The notes below the pieces were generated by a model. The model was not told the DNA's origin, searched no databases, and was given only the letters and a program-made list of their open reading frames with translations. A stretch of 64,000 bases of DNA from Eurosta solidaginis (Eukaryota; Arthropoda; Insecta; Diptera; Tephritidae), in contig NC_090321.1 in NCBI RefSeq assembly GCF_040869045.1, positions 71,767,183 to 71,831,182 on the forward strand, in the 5' to 3' direction. A program made the translations under genes and the position numbers. Each line of letters opens with the position of its first letter. Position 1 is the first letter of the stretch. Positions 1 to 10,040 of the stretch are shown one piece after another.

Positions 1-140
1 AAGGTTGTAAACGGTAATGCCACAAAAAGTTATAAGACGAGACAACTCAACCGACATTTTTTTTGACAGGTTGAGTTGTAATCGGTAATACCAAATTGCG
101 AAAATTCAACCCAACCAGATTTGAGTTGTAAACGGTAATA
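1..140 (-). repeat. Short repeated motif replacing gypsy integrase core
   Basis: The motif TTACCG(T/A)TTACAAC, read on minus, occurs three times (near 4-18, 76-91 and 125-139). It begins just after the first catalytic Asp segment (GMDLFEY) of the gypsy integrase, where a conserved core should follow. The open frame continues through it but no longer resembles integrase. It could be the edge of another element extending past the window start; I cannot name it. Confidence 0.4.
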
Positions 141-899
141 GGGGCAATAATCCCTTCCGGAATATTCGAACAAGTCCATTCCTACTCTTTCAAAAGGGTA
201 AGCCGGAATTTTTTCCTTCTTAAGTGGCTCCCTTTGATGATTGTGTTTGAACTTTTCACAGATGTTGCAATATGTGACAGTGTCTCGTATTTGTTCCTGG
301 CCAGTAGTAATGCTTCCTCGCCTTAGTGAGAGATTAGGTGCATATAACCACATACATACTTGGTGCTGCAATTGTGTGGGTATAACGAGCCGATGGTTCC
401 TAAAGAGAAGACCTTTTTCATAGTGTAACTCTGACTTGTACTTATAAAATTCTCTTTCAATTTCGTTTAATTGTTTGAAGCCTGGCCACTGCGACTGAAC
501 ATATGCACATATGCGCATGTATTGCTCGTCATTATCCAGCGCTTCCCTGTATTTCCTAAAGTTTTCCTCCGATAAGCAAGCAGTTTGAACCAATGAGTGA
601 ATCACCCCTGATAATCCCGATAGCTCACCACTGTCTGGCAGTTGAGCTATGGACAGACAATCGGCTACGAGCATATCCCCACCTGGTTTAAACCGAACTG
701 ACAAGAATGGGTATTTGAGTAGAAACATGAACATGCGTTGAAACCTCATTGAAACATCGTCTATGTTCCTTTTTATTAATGTTTCTAGCGGCTTATGATC
801 AGTCTCGACAACAAACTCTCGCCCATACAAAAAGAAGTGAAAGTATTGGCAGACGAAAACAATTGCCAATAGCTCCTTCTCTATCTGTGCCCACCTTTG
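141..899 (-). pseudogene. Gypsy pol fragment: RNase H end and integrase N-terminus
   Basis: This frame encodes the C-terminal half of a Ty3/gypsy RNase H (motif VETDHKPLETL, then a degraded VADCLSIAQ where family members usually read ADxLSR). An integrase zinc-binding region follows, with CNICEKFKH seen, and then the first integrase Asp segment, PFERVGMDLFEY. After that the catalytic core is lost to an unrelated repeat. The fragment continues upstream in other frames (RT at 900-1948), so it is part of one decayed pol on the minus strand. RNase H would remove template RNA and integrase would insert cDNA. It cannot encode an active integrase here. The K02A2.6/mag-like branch is a guess. Confidence 0.8.
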
Positions 900-1226
900 T
901 TAATTTTTGGCTAATGTTCTTGAAGCGTATGCGACTGGGTGACCTTCCTGCACTAGGACGCATCCCAGACCATCTTTCGAGGCATCTGTTTGAATAACTA
1001 TTGGTTTTTTGGGGTCAAAAATCGCTAGTACCGGTTCAGTGGATACAATTTTAAGGAGGTTCTTCAGTTCTCGATCATGCTCGTCTGACCATTGGAATGG
1101 AACGTTATCATGTGTGAGTCTACGCAGTGCCGCTGATTCTTTTGACAGATTGGGGATATACTTAGAAACGTACTTGAATAATCCCAAAATCCGCAAAACC
1201 TCGCCTTTGTGTTTCGGTGCCTTCAT
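900..1226 (-). pseudogene. Gypsy pol fragment: RT thumb and RNase H start
   Basis: A 108-residue frame encodes the RT connection (LGLFKYVSKYIPNLS, usually LG..NYYR.F.P..S) and the start of RNase H (IQTDASKDGLGCVLVQ; the D of TDAS is the first catalytic carboxylate). HPVAYASRTL is the conserved RNase H strand. It joins the next pol fragment at 899/900 through a frameshift or stop. This is the order expected in Ty3/gypsy pol: RT, RNase H, integrase. Confidence 0.85.
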
Positions 1227-1227
1227 A

Positions 1228-1605
1228 TTATAATAGCATCAATGTATTTTTTGTTGGTTTAATAGTTTCATGTGAAATAATGTGACCCATAAACTGAATA
1301 GAGTTCGACCGATACTGCAACTTTTGGCTATTGAATTGAACGCCTTCTGATCGCGCTCGTTTAAGTACATCTGATAATATCCTATCATGTTTCTCTTCCG
1401 TTTTAGCAGCAATTAAATAGACTATTACACCCGGTATAAGACCAAAAGTTTGAACCATTTTCTTCTGGAACATTTCCGGCGCACAATTCAACCCAAAAGG
1501 TACCCGATTAAATTTATATCTTCCAAAATGGGTAATAAATGTCGTCCTGTGAGAGCTGTCACTATCTAGTTCCATATGCCAAAATCCGCAAACAAGATCA
1601 AGCAC
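1228..1605 (-). pseudogene. Gypsy RT palm fragment with lost YxDD
   Basis: The frame carries RT palm motif A in the degraded form VCGFWHMELD (family usually DL.SGF.Q...) and the conserved PFGLNCAPEMFQ. Where the catalytic YxDD box belongs, the sequence reads VIVYLIAAKTEEKHD, so both Asp residues are missing. The downstream GVQFNSQKLQ and FMGHIIS motifs are preserved. RT would copy the element RNA in the cytoplasmic particle, but this copy is catalytically dead independently of its frameshifts. It lies between the RT fingers fragment (1754-1948) and the RNase H fragment. Confidence 0.85.
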
Positions 1606-2104
1606 CGAAAAAACTTTTGCACCACAGATTTAAGTTGAGAACTCATCCATAGTTGGAATCAAAAATGTTCACGTTGAATAAAATCATTAAGCGGTTTAGG
1701 ATCAAGACAAACGCGTATTTTACCACCTGGATTTTCAACATTCTGTAGGTTATTCACCCATTCTGTTGGGTGATCAACCTCAGAAATAATATTTGATTTT
1801 TCTTATTTTCTAATTCTTCCCTCAGTTTTTCTTTTAAGCTAAGCGGAATGCGTTTTTTATAATGCAGCACAGGGTTGGAATTAGGCTTAAGTCGAATGCT
1901 AAATTTTCCTGAAAACTTCCCCAACCCGTCGAATACATCGCTATTCAACCTTATCTTCTTTACTCCGTGGCATTGGTTCTATGGCTTTAACATTCAATCG
2001 TTCAATCAGTCCATGTTTAATACAAGTATCCAACCCTAGCAATGGCTCAAGGGAGTCTTTAACCACAACAAACTCAGTGAATCGGTTATCCATAGTAACA
2101 GAAT
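1606..2104 (-). pseudogene. Gypsy RT N-terminus and protease C-terminus
   Basis: The 1754-1948 frame encodes the start of a gypsy RT (GKFSIRLKPNSNPVLHYKK, then PLSLKEKLREEL). The stretch 1606-1750 keeps RT-like residues in other frames. From about 1955 to 2104 the minus strand encodes the end of a retropepsin-like domain (EPLLGLDTCIKHGLI is recognisable). That domain is the continuation of the protease at 4864-5043, cut apart by the inserted array at 2119-4863. Confidence 0.7.
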
Positions 2105-2118
2105 CTAAACAGTTTAAT
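2105..2118. other. Left copy of 14-bp target-site duplication
   Basis: CTAAACAGTTTAAT here is identical to 4864-4877. Removing the intervening DNA plus one copy makes the gypsy protease continuous in frame. The long duplication fits target-primed (LINE/SINE-type) integration better than a 4-6 bp LTR or 9-bp Foldback event. Confidence 0.75.
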
Positions 2119-2680
2119 CATATGTATTTAATTAGCGAGCTTTGCTCATATTGCTTTATACAATGGTTTTTGTTATCGATATTAGAGAAAAATTGTAAAG
2201 TTTACAAACGGCGATGGTTACTAGGACATGTTTCTGAATTTCACTTCTTCATCAGCTAGCTTTTTGGGAGCTGAGCATTGAACTCGAATCTCCAACATTC
2301 ATATCAGTGCAAAGGCAAATGCCTTTAGCTACCGAGCCATATGGATGTCCCGTTGCTCGCTGTACAATTGGTCTCTAAGAATTGCCTTTTTGTTTCTATT
2401 CCTTTTAGTCACCATGTAGGCACATACACTCTGTATGTAGTTTATTCCTAATAGTGTGGATATGATTTTTAGGCGCGCTTTTGAAAGCTTAGTAACATTT
2501 GTTCGGATTTTTACAGTATTTGTTTTTAATACTTCCGCTGTTACTATTATATCAATATGATCATATGTATTTAATTAGCGAGCTTTGCTCATATTGCTTT
2601 ATACAATGGTTTTTGTTATTGATATTAGAGAAAAATTGTAAAGTTTACAAACGGCGATGGTTACTAGGACATGTTTCTGA

Positions 2681-2872
2681 ACATTGGTTCGGAAGTGGTT
2701 GAATTCAAAATAGGCCCGGGATCTGATGTCAATTGTATTCCCATTAATATTATTAAAAAGCTTAATGTTAAAATAGTCAAAACACGCGAGATACTCAACA
2801 TTTTCGATTACAATGAAAATAAAATTGAAATCTTTGGAACAGTTAAATTAAACTGTTTAGTTATTGGTGGTG
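2681..2872 (+). pseudogene. Inverted copy of gypsy protease N-terminus
   Basis: On plus it encodes a retropepsin start, with IGPGSDVNCIP where the minus copy at 4864-5043 has IDPGSDVNCIP; the expected active-site Asp is therefore Gly here. Sequence on both sides, including the junction GGTGGTGCAAAGGC with the array, matches the minus copy in reverse orientation. It is a by-product of an inverted duplication of array plus flank, not an independent element. Confidence 0.85.
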
Positions 2873-4378
2873 CAAAGGCAAATGCCTTTAGCTACTGAGC
2901 CATATGAATGTCCCGTTGCTCGCTGTACAATTGGTCTCTAAGAATTGCCTTTTTGTTTCTATTCCTTTTAGTCACCATGTAGGCACATACACTCTGTATG
3001 TAGTTTATTCCTAATAGTGTGGATATGATTTTTAGGCGCGCTTTTGAAAGCTTAGTAACATTTGTTCGGATTTTTACAGTATTTGTTTTTAATACTTCCG
3101 CTGTTACTATTAAATCAATATGATCATATGTTTTTTATTAGCGAGCTTTGCTCATATTGACAATGGTTTTTGTTATTGATATTAGAGAAAAATTGTAAAG
3201 TTTACAAACGGCGATGGTTACTAGGACATGTTTCTGAATTTCACTTCTTCATCAGCTAGCTTTTCGGGAGCTGAGCATTGAACTCGAATCTCCAACATTC
3301 ATATCAGTGCCAAGGCAAATGCCTTTAGCTACTGAGCCATATGAATGTCCCGTTGCTCGCTGTACAATTGGTCTCTAAGAATTGCCTTTTTGTTTCTATT
3401 CCTTTTAGTCACCATGTAGGCACATACACTCTGTATGCAGTTTATTCCTAATAGTGTGGATATGATTTTTAGGCGCGCTTTTGAAAGCTTAGTAACATTT
3501 GTTCGTATTTTTACAGTATTTGTTTTTAATACTTCCGCTGTTACTATTAAATCAATATGATCATATGTATTTAATTAGCGAGCTTTGCTCATATTGCTTT
3601 ATACAATGGTTTTTGTTATTGATATTAGAGAAAAATTGCAGTAAAGTTTACAAACGGCGATGGTTATTAGGACATGTTTCTGAATTTCACTTCTTCATCA
3701 GCTAGCTTTTCGGGAGCTGAGCATTGAACTCGAATCTCCAACATTCATATCAGTGCAAAGGCAAATGCCTTTAGCTACTGAGCCATATGAATGTCCCGTG
3801 GCGAGTTCAATGCTCAGCTCCCGAAAAGCAAGCTAGCTGATGAAGAAGTGAAATTCAGAAAAATGTCTTAGTAACCATCGCCGTTTGTAAACTTTACAAT
3901 TTTTCTCTAATATCAATAACAAAAACCATTGTATAAAGCAATATGAGCAAAGCTCGCTAATAAAAAACATATGATCATGTTGGAGATTCGAGTTCAATGC
4001 TCAGCTCCCGAAAAGCTAGCTGATGAAGATGTGAAATTCAGAAACATGTCCTAGTAACCATCGCCGTTTGTAAACTTTACAATTTTTCTCTAATATCAAT
4101 AACAAAAACCATTGTATAAAGCAATATGAGCAAAGCTCGCTAATAAAAAACATATGATCATATTGATTTAATAGTAACAGCGGAAGTATTAAAAACAAAT
4201 ACTGTAAAAATCCGAACAAATGTTACTAAGCTTTCAAAAGCGCGCCTAAAAATCATATCCACACTATTAGGAATAAACTGCATACAGAGTGTATGTGCCT
4301 ACATGGTGACTAAAAGGAATAGAAACAAAAAGGCAATTCTTAGAGACCAATTGTACAGCGAGCAACGGGACATTCATA

Positions 4379-4438
4379 TGGCTCAGTAGCTAAAGGCATT
4401 TGCCTTTGCACTGATATGAATGTTGGAGATTCGAGTTC
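4379..4438 (+). promoter_or_regulatory. tRNA-like RNA polymerase III A and B boxes (best copy)
   Basis: TGGCTCAGTAGC (from 4379) fits the A box and GATTCGAGTTC (4428-4438) fits the B box GRTTCRANYCC, about 49 nt apart as in tRNA genes. Acceptor and T stems do not pair well, so this is a tRNA-derived SINE head rather than a tRNA gene. The same pair recurs in the other complete units of the array, on minus in the left half. The last unit (4800-4863) keeps only the A box. Confidence 0.65.
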
Positions 4439-4863
4439 AATGCTCAGCTCCCGAAAAGCTAGCTGATGAAGAAGTGAAATTCAGAAACATGTCCTAGTAA
4501 CCATCGCCGTTTGTAAACTTTACAATTTTTCTCTAATATCAATAACAAAAACCATTGTATAAAGCAATATGAGCAAAGCTCGCTAATAAAAAACATATGA
4601 TCATATTGATTTAATAGTAACAGCGGAAGTATTAAAAACAAATACTGTAAAAATCCGAACAAATGTTACTAAGCTTTCAAAAGCGCGCCTAAAAATCATA
4701 CCCACACTATTAGGAATAAACTGCATACAGAGTGTATGTGCCTACATGGTGACTAAAAGGAATAGAAACAAAAAGGCAATTCTTAGAGACCAATTGTACA
4801 GCGAGCAACGGAACATTCATATGGCTCAGTAGCTAAAGGCATTTGCCTTTGCACCACCAATAA

Positions 4864-4877
4864 CTAAACAGTTTAAT
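4864..4877. other. Right copy of 14-bp target-site duplication
   Basis: Identical to 2105-2118; it marks the right edge of the inserted array. Confidence 0.75.
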
Positions 4878-5043
4878 TTAACTGTTCCAAAGATTTCAAT
4901 TTTATTTTCATTGTAATCGAAAATGTTGAGCATCTCGCGTGTTTTGACTATTTTAACATTAAGCTTTTTAATAATATTAATGGGAATACAATTGACATCA
5001 GATCCCGGGTCTATTTTGAATTCAACCACTTCCGAACCAATGT
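4864..5043 (-). pseudogene. Gypsy retropepsin N-terminal part
   Basis: The minus frame encodes the start of a retroviral-type aspartic protease, with active-site segment KIDPGSDVNCIP (usual D[ST]G is DPG here) and a conserved beta region ending VKLNCLV. At 4864 it breaks at the 14-bp duplication flanking the inserted array and resumes at 2104. The protease would mature Gag-Pol. The Pro in place of Ser/Thr in the D-[ST]-G triad, and the interruption, suggest an inactive copy. Confidence 0.8.
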
Positions 5044-6040
5044 TATAGGTTTTGCTCCACCTACTTCGACCAGTCTGGTAAACTCCTAATCTAAAATTAT
5101 TGCTTTATTGATTTTCCAATAATGTGCAGTTATGACTGAATTTTACTTTACCTGAATCATTATACCAATTTACAGAGTGGTTAGTTGCTCGTGGTTGCTT
5201 CTCGTTGTTTTCTTTATTGTTGCCTTTTGCCTCTGATTTACCAGGTTTACCCACTTGTTTGCAAAATCACTTAAAATGGCCTTTGCGACCACATCCATGG
5301 ATAGTTACGTCATTAGCTGGACACGTATGAAGGTGCGTTGGCGAGTATAGCTGACCGCAATTGTAACATTTTGAGTTTCCCCTTTTTACTGACTGAATTG
5401 TTTGCTCTCCTTGTTCTCCGATTTCCATTACACGACCGATGATTGTTTTGTTTTGCTCCAACAATTGTTTGTGTGCATTAGCTACTTCATATGTCTTACA
5501 CTTCTCGATGATTTCCTTAAGGCTATAATTTCCGTCCAACAATTTTAATTGCAAATTTTTGTCTTGTACTCCAACGATAATGCGACCACGTAACATGCGG
5601 CTCTCATATGATATACCGCATGTACAGATGAAATTACAAAATTGCATTTGTTCTCGTAGTCCTGTCTAAAATTCCGTAAATATTTGTCGCTCCGCTTGCA
5701 AAATTGAGTTGAATTTAATGTTTCCATCGACAAATTTTTTTTCGGAGTACAATATTCATCAAACGCCTTGAGTACTGCATCCAATGTGCGTGTAAGTTGT
5801 TGTTGAACATTCCCAGTGATTCCATCTGCAGTGCCATCGTTTGTAATCACAGTATTGTATATATCAGTAGCCAAGGTCTCAATAAGCCATAGAAATGTTG
5901 CAATTTGTTGGGGCTCCGAGTTTTCTAACTTGTTGTTAGACATCATGTATGTACATAAGAAAGGTACATTTCCAAGATGGCCACTCCCTTGCGAGATTTG
6001 AGCAATCAAGCTCACATGGAAATCGATCGTTATTAGCCAT
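5044..6040 (-). pseudogene. Gypsy gag with zinc-knuckle region
   Basis: The gag of the same minus-strand gypsy starts at an ATG at 6038-6040 (MANNDRFPC). It then runs in shifting frames: about 6015-5648 covers the capsid-like region, and 5647-5267 a segment with VQDKNLQLKLL followed by zinc-knuckle residues CYNCGQ...HTCPA and a second C..H pattern GCGRKGHFK. A basic, Lys/Asn-rich linker (GKPGKSEAKGNN) leads to the protease. Gag packages element RNA. At least two frame breaks are visible (near 5940 and 5640). Capsid-nucleocapsid-protease order supports one element spanning 6040 to below 1. Confidence 0.8.
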
Positions 6041-6369
6041 GTTAATTGTAATCCTACGATATTTTCAATGTTTCTTATTCGAGCTTGGGTTTTAATTGTT
6101 TGCTTTGATTATTTTGTGTTAAAACACTTCTGACACCATCTAATATTTGCTACAAATCAAAGACATCCGTCTACTTAAATGTGCAAATACAAAGTGAAGT
6201 CTTTATTCATTAGATGGCGAACATAGCAGGGTTATACATATTCAGAGTTGTGTTTCATATAAGGCCACAACAGATTTGGCAACTTTAAACTTAATTGCTT
6301 ACTTTAGAATTAATACAATCTTATTACACTAAACCGCTGGGGGAATCAGATAATCTGATCAGATAATGC
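6041..6369. other. No gene seen; gypsy 5' flank and LINE 3' break
   Basis: AT-rich sequence between the gypsy gag start and the truncated LINE. It may hold the gypsy leader or LTR remains. I see no inverted ends or coding signal. Confidence 0.4.
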
Positions 6370-7560
6370 TCGAATCATATCATGTAATTTTATCACGCCC
6401 GCCTGCTGACCTTTTGGTTTTAATTTTTAACATTGCAGTAAGTTCGGTTAGACTAAAATCCTGAGTCGGTTCGTCATTTGTGTTTAAAAATGCGATATTA
6501 GTAATGTCATTTTGGATGGAAACTTGATCTTTTAAATGAAGTAAGAAGTCATGGCTGGAATTCTCGAAAATTTTGGAATTGCAGGTTTTAGCATTTTTAC
6601 CTTTCATTTTTAAGAATCTCCATGCTTCTTTTGTATTTGGTTGTTTGTTTAAAAAATTAATGCTGTCTTGAAAATTATTTCTTTTCGCTTTACGTACCTC
6701 ATCTTTCCATACTTTTTCATATTCTAAGGCATTTTTAAAGTTTTCCGGAGTAGGATATTTGTTGCATTTTTTGGTCGCTGCAATGTAAAGTCTAAAATGT
6801 TTTATTAGAGAGAGAGTTGGCAAAAGTTTTGGTGATATTTTTTGTAAAAGTTTCCAATGGTATTGAATTTAAAGAGGTTAAGGTTTTTTTTTTTTTTGAA
6901 ATAAAATTTATACCTTTAGATTCGGTAAAGTCTACGCCTACTGATATGGGATAGTGGTGGCTACCACCTAGATGGTATTGTATTAATTCCCAATGAATTG
7001 GTGACGAAATATTTGTAAAAGTTAAATCTAAAACCGAAGCTCTACTTTTGTCCTTGAAGTTATGTATGAAAGTGGCGGTCCCGTTGTTTATGCAGTGAAA
7101 AATTGAAACTTCAGAAATAGTGCTGAGCCATTTGCCTTTCGGATTGTCTATAGTGTCTCTCCATTTTTTTGATCGGCGTTAAAGTCACCCATAATAAGTA
7201 CATTTGTATAGGCCCCAACTGCTTTAAAGGTAGGTAAATCCATGGATAGTGCAAAATAAACAGCGCAAATTACTAGATTTTTTGTTAAGTTTTTAGTTTG
7301 AATCATAAGGATATCATCAGTGTGAAAATTAATTTTTTTGAAACGAATGGAATTTCGTAGGGCAAGAGCAACCCCTCCATAACCATAGCTTCTTTTTTTC
7401 AATTATATTAAAATTTGATAATTTTTTGTTTTTGGTCGTGTCATCATGTGAAAAAACTTCACTGAGACACGCTATTTCAAATTCTTTTGAATTTAAGAAG
7501 AAATCAATATTATATTTGTTTTTAGACAATGATTGAATATTATATTGTAACACTCTCAGT
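6370..7560 (-). pseudogene. LINE ORF2 fragment: endonuclease and start of RT
   Basis: On minus, 7553-7329 encodes the start of an apurinic-type endonuclease (LQYNIQSLSKNK, ACLSEVF). A frameshift near 7390 leads to 7402-7148, with YGYGGVALALR and the conserved VLIMGDFNAD. The rest of the endonuclease (about 7147-6830) is degraded. 6823-6380 encodes the linker before RT and ends at the start of RT (TKRSAGGRDKIT, usual KK.PG.DGI). The RT itself is missing, so the copy is truncated at its 3' side, unlike the usual 5' truncation; a later deletion or insertion is likely. The clade is jockey-like by endonuclease style. Confidence 0.8.
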
Positions 7561-7574
7561 TTGATTTAATAAAA

Positions 7575-9059
7575 ATTCTTCACGTACATATATTTCCTGA
7601 CTCAGCATTTTCTAGAATTGAAAATTGTTGTTTTAATCTATCCGAGAAATGCGCAAAAGCGTTTACACCTACTGGGAAGTCTATTTGGCGGAAGGCATCC
7701 CTAGCAAATTTCGTCATTTCATTGGTAATTTTTTCTATTTCAGAAACTAGATGGAGGTTAGGCTGACTAAAAACTACTCCATTATTTTGAGTTTTTCTCG
7801 GACGTACTAACTTCGCTTGTGGGGCTTTTTCCCTAATTGTCGCTTTTGGACTTTGCTGTTTAGTAATCCTGGCATATGAAAATGGCGTTAAAATTTCGTT
7901 AATTTCATATTGATTGTTTTTGAAAGATTCTCATTTTGAGAGGCAAGTGGAGGAAAATGATCCTCACTAAGAAGCTTAAATCTGTTTTTAAAAGTCATTC
8001 GTTTGACTATATGATTCTCATTTTTCTACACCGGGCAATTTTTTCTTTCAAAAGGAATATGGGAAGAATCCCCGCAAAGGATACATTTTGTAAAGTCACA
8101 GTTGCTAACACATACTTCCTTTTTTCCGCATTTCAGACATACACGTTCTGATTTACATGCTTTTTGCCACATTTGTATCATTCCTCGTGTTCCAATGGTA
8201 CATGAACCAGATACGGATAGAGGGTTAACCATATGATCACATTGTTGTTGTATTTACATGTTAAATCTCTATCCGTATCTGGTTCATGTACCATTGGAAC
8301 ACGAGGAATGTCTCACCATAGGGAAAAAGTGGTGAACTTCAAGAATGGTGTAGTATAGCATAACGTTTTTTGGGATGTTGCTTCTATAGAAACCTATTTT
8401 AACCGACCAGGTCGTAACCCTGGTATCACTTTCCCTACCCTCCTTTCTGAATTTATGTAATTTGTACATCCGACACCAAGCCCTTTCTAAATTCATCATC
8501 GTAATACTCTAGTGGAATGCCTTTAATGACACCATAGGACTCTATGTAGCTTTTGGGAATAAAAGTATTTATATTAATAGATTTGGTGCTCTCATTTTGT
8601 TTGCAAAATATGCATTTTCAATTATTCTATATAGCGTTAAACCAATTGCTTTGATATTTGAAATTCCTTCTAAGTTAAATTTTTCAATTTTGCGCCATAA
8701 AAATAGGCCATTTTGCACTTTTTTATTTTGTATGTTTTCAGCTTTGGATGTGTCAAAGAGAACGTTTGCTTTGCCTTTGTGGTTTGCTGGGTAAAGCACC
8801 GTTTCTCTCATTGCATCTTGCTTGGCTATAAAAACACCTGCAATAGTGGGATTTTCACTAACTGTACTTAAATTTGTTGTTGCACTTGTTGCATTAGATG
8901 AAAGAACTGTAAAAGTATTTTCTGACATTTATCAAAAATTGAAAAATTCGAATTTTTTTGTCTACTAAAATCTACTTCTGCATCTTTTTTCCGCTTTCTG
9001 CCTATTTTTGGTGGCACCTCTTTGGGTGTACCACCTTTTTCCACAAAATTTGACGCCAT
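7575..9059 (-). pseudogene. LINE ORF1 (gag-like) with zinc knuckles
   Basis: Upstream of the endonuclease lies an ORF1 in several frames. 9059-8868 is a basic N-terminus (GTPKEVPPKIGRKRKKD). 8928-8569 includes KIEKFNLEGISNIKAIG. 8499-8284 carries TWSVKIGFYRSNIPKNV and YYTILEVHHFFP, typical of jockey-type gag. 8232-8026 holds the zinc-knuckle residues CLKCGKKEVC and CILCGDSSHIPFERKNC. Open coding-like sequence continues to about 7580 (SEIEKITNEMTKFARDAF). ORF1p binds element RNA. A 44-bp inverted repeat at 8179-8310 breaks the frame between the last two blocks. Confidence 0.75.
8179..8310. repeat. Perfect 44-bp inverted repeat inside LINE ORF1
   Basis: 8179-8222 and 8267-8310 are exact reverse complements with a 44-nt spacer. 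The arms consist of ORF1 coding sequence around the zinc-knuckle start, so this is a local inverted duplication that disrupts ORF1. A DNA hairpin is possible; palindromic strand switching during repair or reverse transcription is an inferred origin. Confidence 0.9.
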
Positions 9060-9470
9060 GGCGTCACCTCCACTATTTAAGACACGCTTTACTTTACTTG
9101 CAAAAAATTATATTTTCAAGATGAAAAATAATTAGGCAATATACACACAATGCAGCTTACCTGGAAATATATTTTCTGCTTACCACACACTGTTGTAATT
9201 AAAACCTTGATTACACACTTTATTTAATGTCCTATATAGATATAAGCGCACGTTCTCGAATTTGGGTTATACTATATAATAAGAACTTTAATTTATTTGT
9301 ATGAGGAAAACGCGTATTAACATTACAGCACATCTATATCAATTATATCGATATGAAAAAAATGTATATACGTAACAGAGATCGGCTTTGAGTACTAATA
9401 AAATTAGTGCACTTAGTCATGAGCCAAAAAATTGTCTCTAAATGTGTACTTAGTCAAGTACAGACAAATA
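9060..9470. other. No gene seen; probable LINE leader and older repeat
   Basis: AT-rich. The final bases before 9471 are the left flank of the BEL insertion; the original sequence resumes at 15674. Confidence 0.4.
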
Positions 9471-9475
9471 CTATG
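9471..9475. other. BEL target-site duplication, left
   Basis: CTATG immediately before the LTR is repeated at 15674-15678. A 5-bp duplication is usual for BEL/Pao integrases. Confidence 0.85.
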
Positions 9476-9916
9476 TGGTGCGGCGGATTTTGTTCGATAT
9501 GGACTGTATGCGCAAATGGTAGCACCTGTTGTTGTTGCGGTTGCTTCGAGTTTCCAAATAAGCGTTCAGGTTTTTGGTAACTTAGTTTTAATTCTTCAAA
9601 GTAAAACCTCTAGTTAATAATCACTACGTTATATAAAGTATTTTTTGATGACTCTGGCAGTCGTATATGCACAAAAATACATGTAATTTCACAAATTATA
9701 ATTTTTTAGGCAGCGGCGATGTTAACGAGATGAAAGCACGAAAAAAGTCATTTTACTAGTTGTTATTAACTAACTATTGGAAGTTACGAACGATAGAATG
9801 AAAAAGAATGAGAGAATGCAACTGTGTAGACTTGCATGTTAACCCTTATGTTATCATATTTGCATAAGCTCAACATGTTTAGGTACTCAACACAATACGT
9901 TTAAATGAACTCAACA
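9476..9916 (-). repeat. BEL 3' LTR
   Basis: 441 bp, matching 15240-15673. It has a 10-bp insertion near 9800 and lacks 3 bp near 9560 relative to the other copy. On minus it begins TGTTGAGTTC and ends GCACCA. Confidence 0.92.
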
Positions 9917-9932
9917 TACAGCCACCCTTGAA
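9917..9932 (-). promoter_or_regulatory. Putative BEL polypurine tract
   Basis: Minus-strand AAGGGTGGCTGTA lies directly before the 3' LTR, where the plus-strand primer is expected. It is purine-rich but imperfect. Confidence 0.45.
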
Positions 9933-10040
9933 CTATCTTGATATGTTCAATATATGTGAATTACAAAGGAAATAAATTTAAATACAAAGATTTAGCAAAA
10001 ATAAAAATTTCAAACTCAAATTAAGTTAAATAACTGCATA

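Larger units (their letters stand above)
2119..4863. repeat. Inverted array of 443-bp tRNA-promoter repeats
   Basis: This 2745-bp insertion in the gypsy protease is made of copies of a unit with a period near 443 bp. The left half has units on minus (recurrences of the GATCATATG landmark near 2118, 2561, 3123 and 3560). The right half, from about 3800, has them on plus. Each complete unit holds a tRNA-like A box and B box (see 4379-4438). One copy of the gypsy protease start (2681-2872) was carried in the inverted half. Short reading frames of 67-68 codons recur in each unit only because the units are near identical; I see no protein signal in them. Possible origins are a tandemly multiplied tRNA SINE or a Foldback-like structure. 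Confidence 0.8.

Noticed and set aside
4370..4470. A true tRNA gene
   Set aside because: A and B boxes fit but acceptor and T stems do not pair and the unit is repeated; SINE head more likely.
3499..4662. Recurring 67-68 codon frames in the 443-bp units
   Set aside because: Same frame repeated because units are near identical; low-complexity hydrophobic translation, no context, and the unit is a Pol III-type repeat.
2119..4863. CRISPR-like array
   Set aside because: Units are 443 bp and eukaryotic, with no short repeat-spacer pattern.
2119..4863. Classical Foldback transposon
   Set aside because: The two ends of the insertion are not inverted copies of each other and the duplication is 14 bp, not 9; kept only as an alternative.
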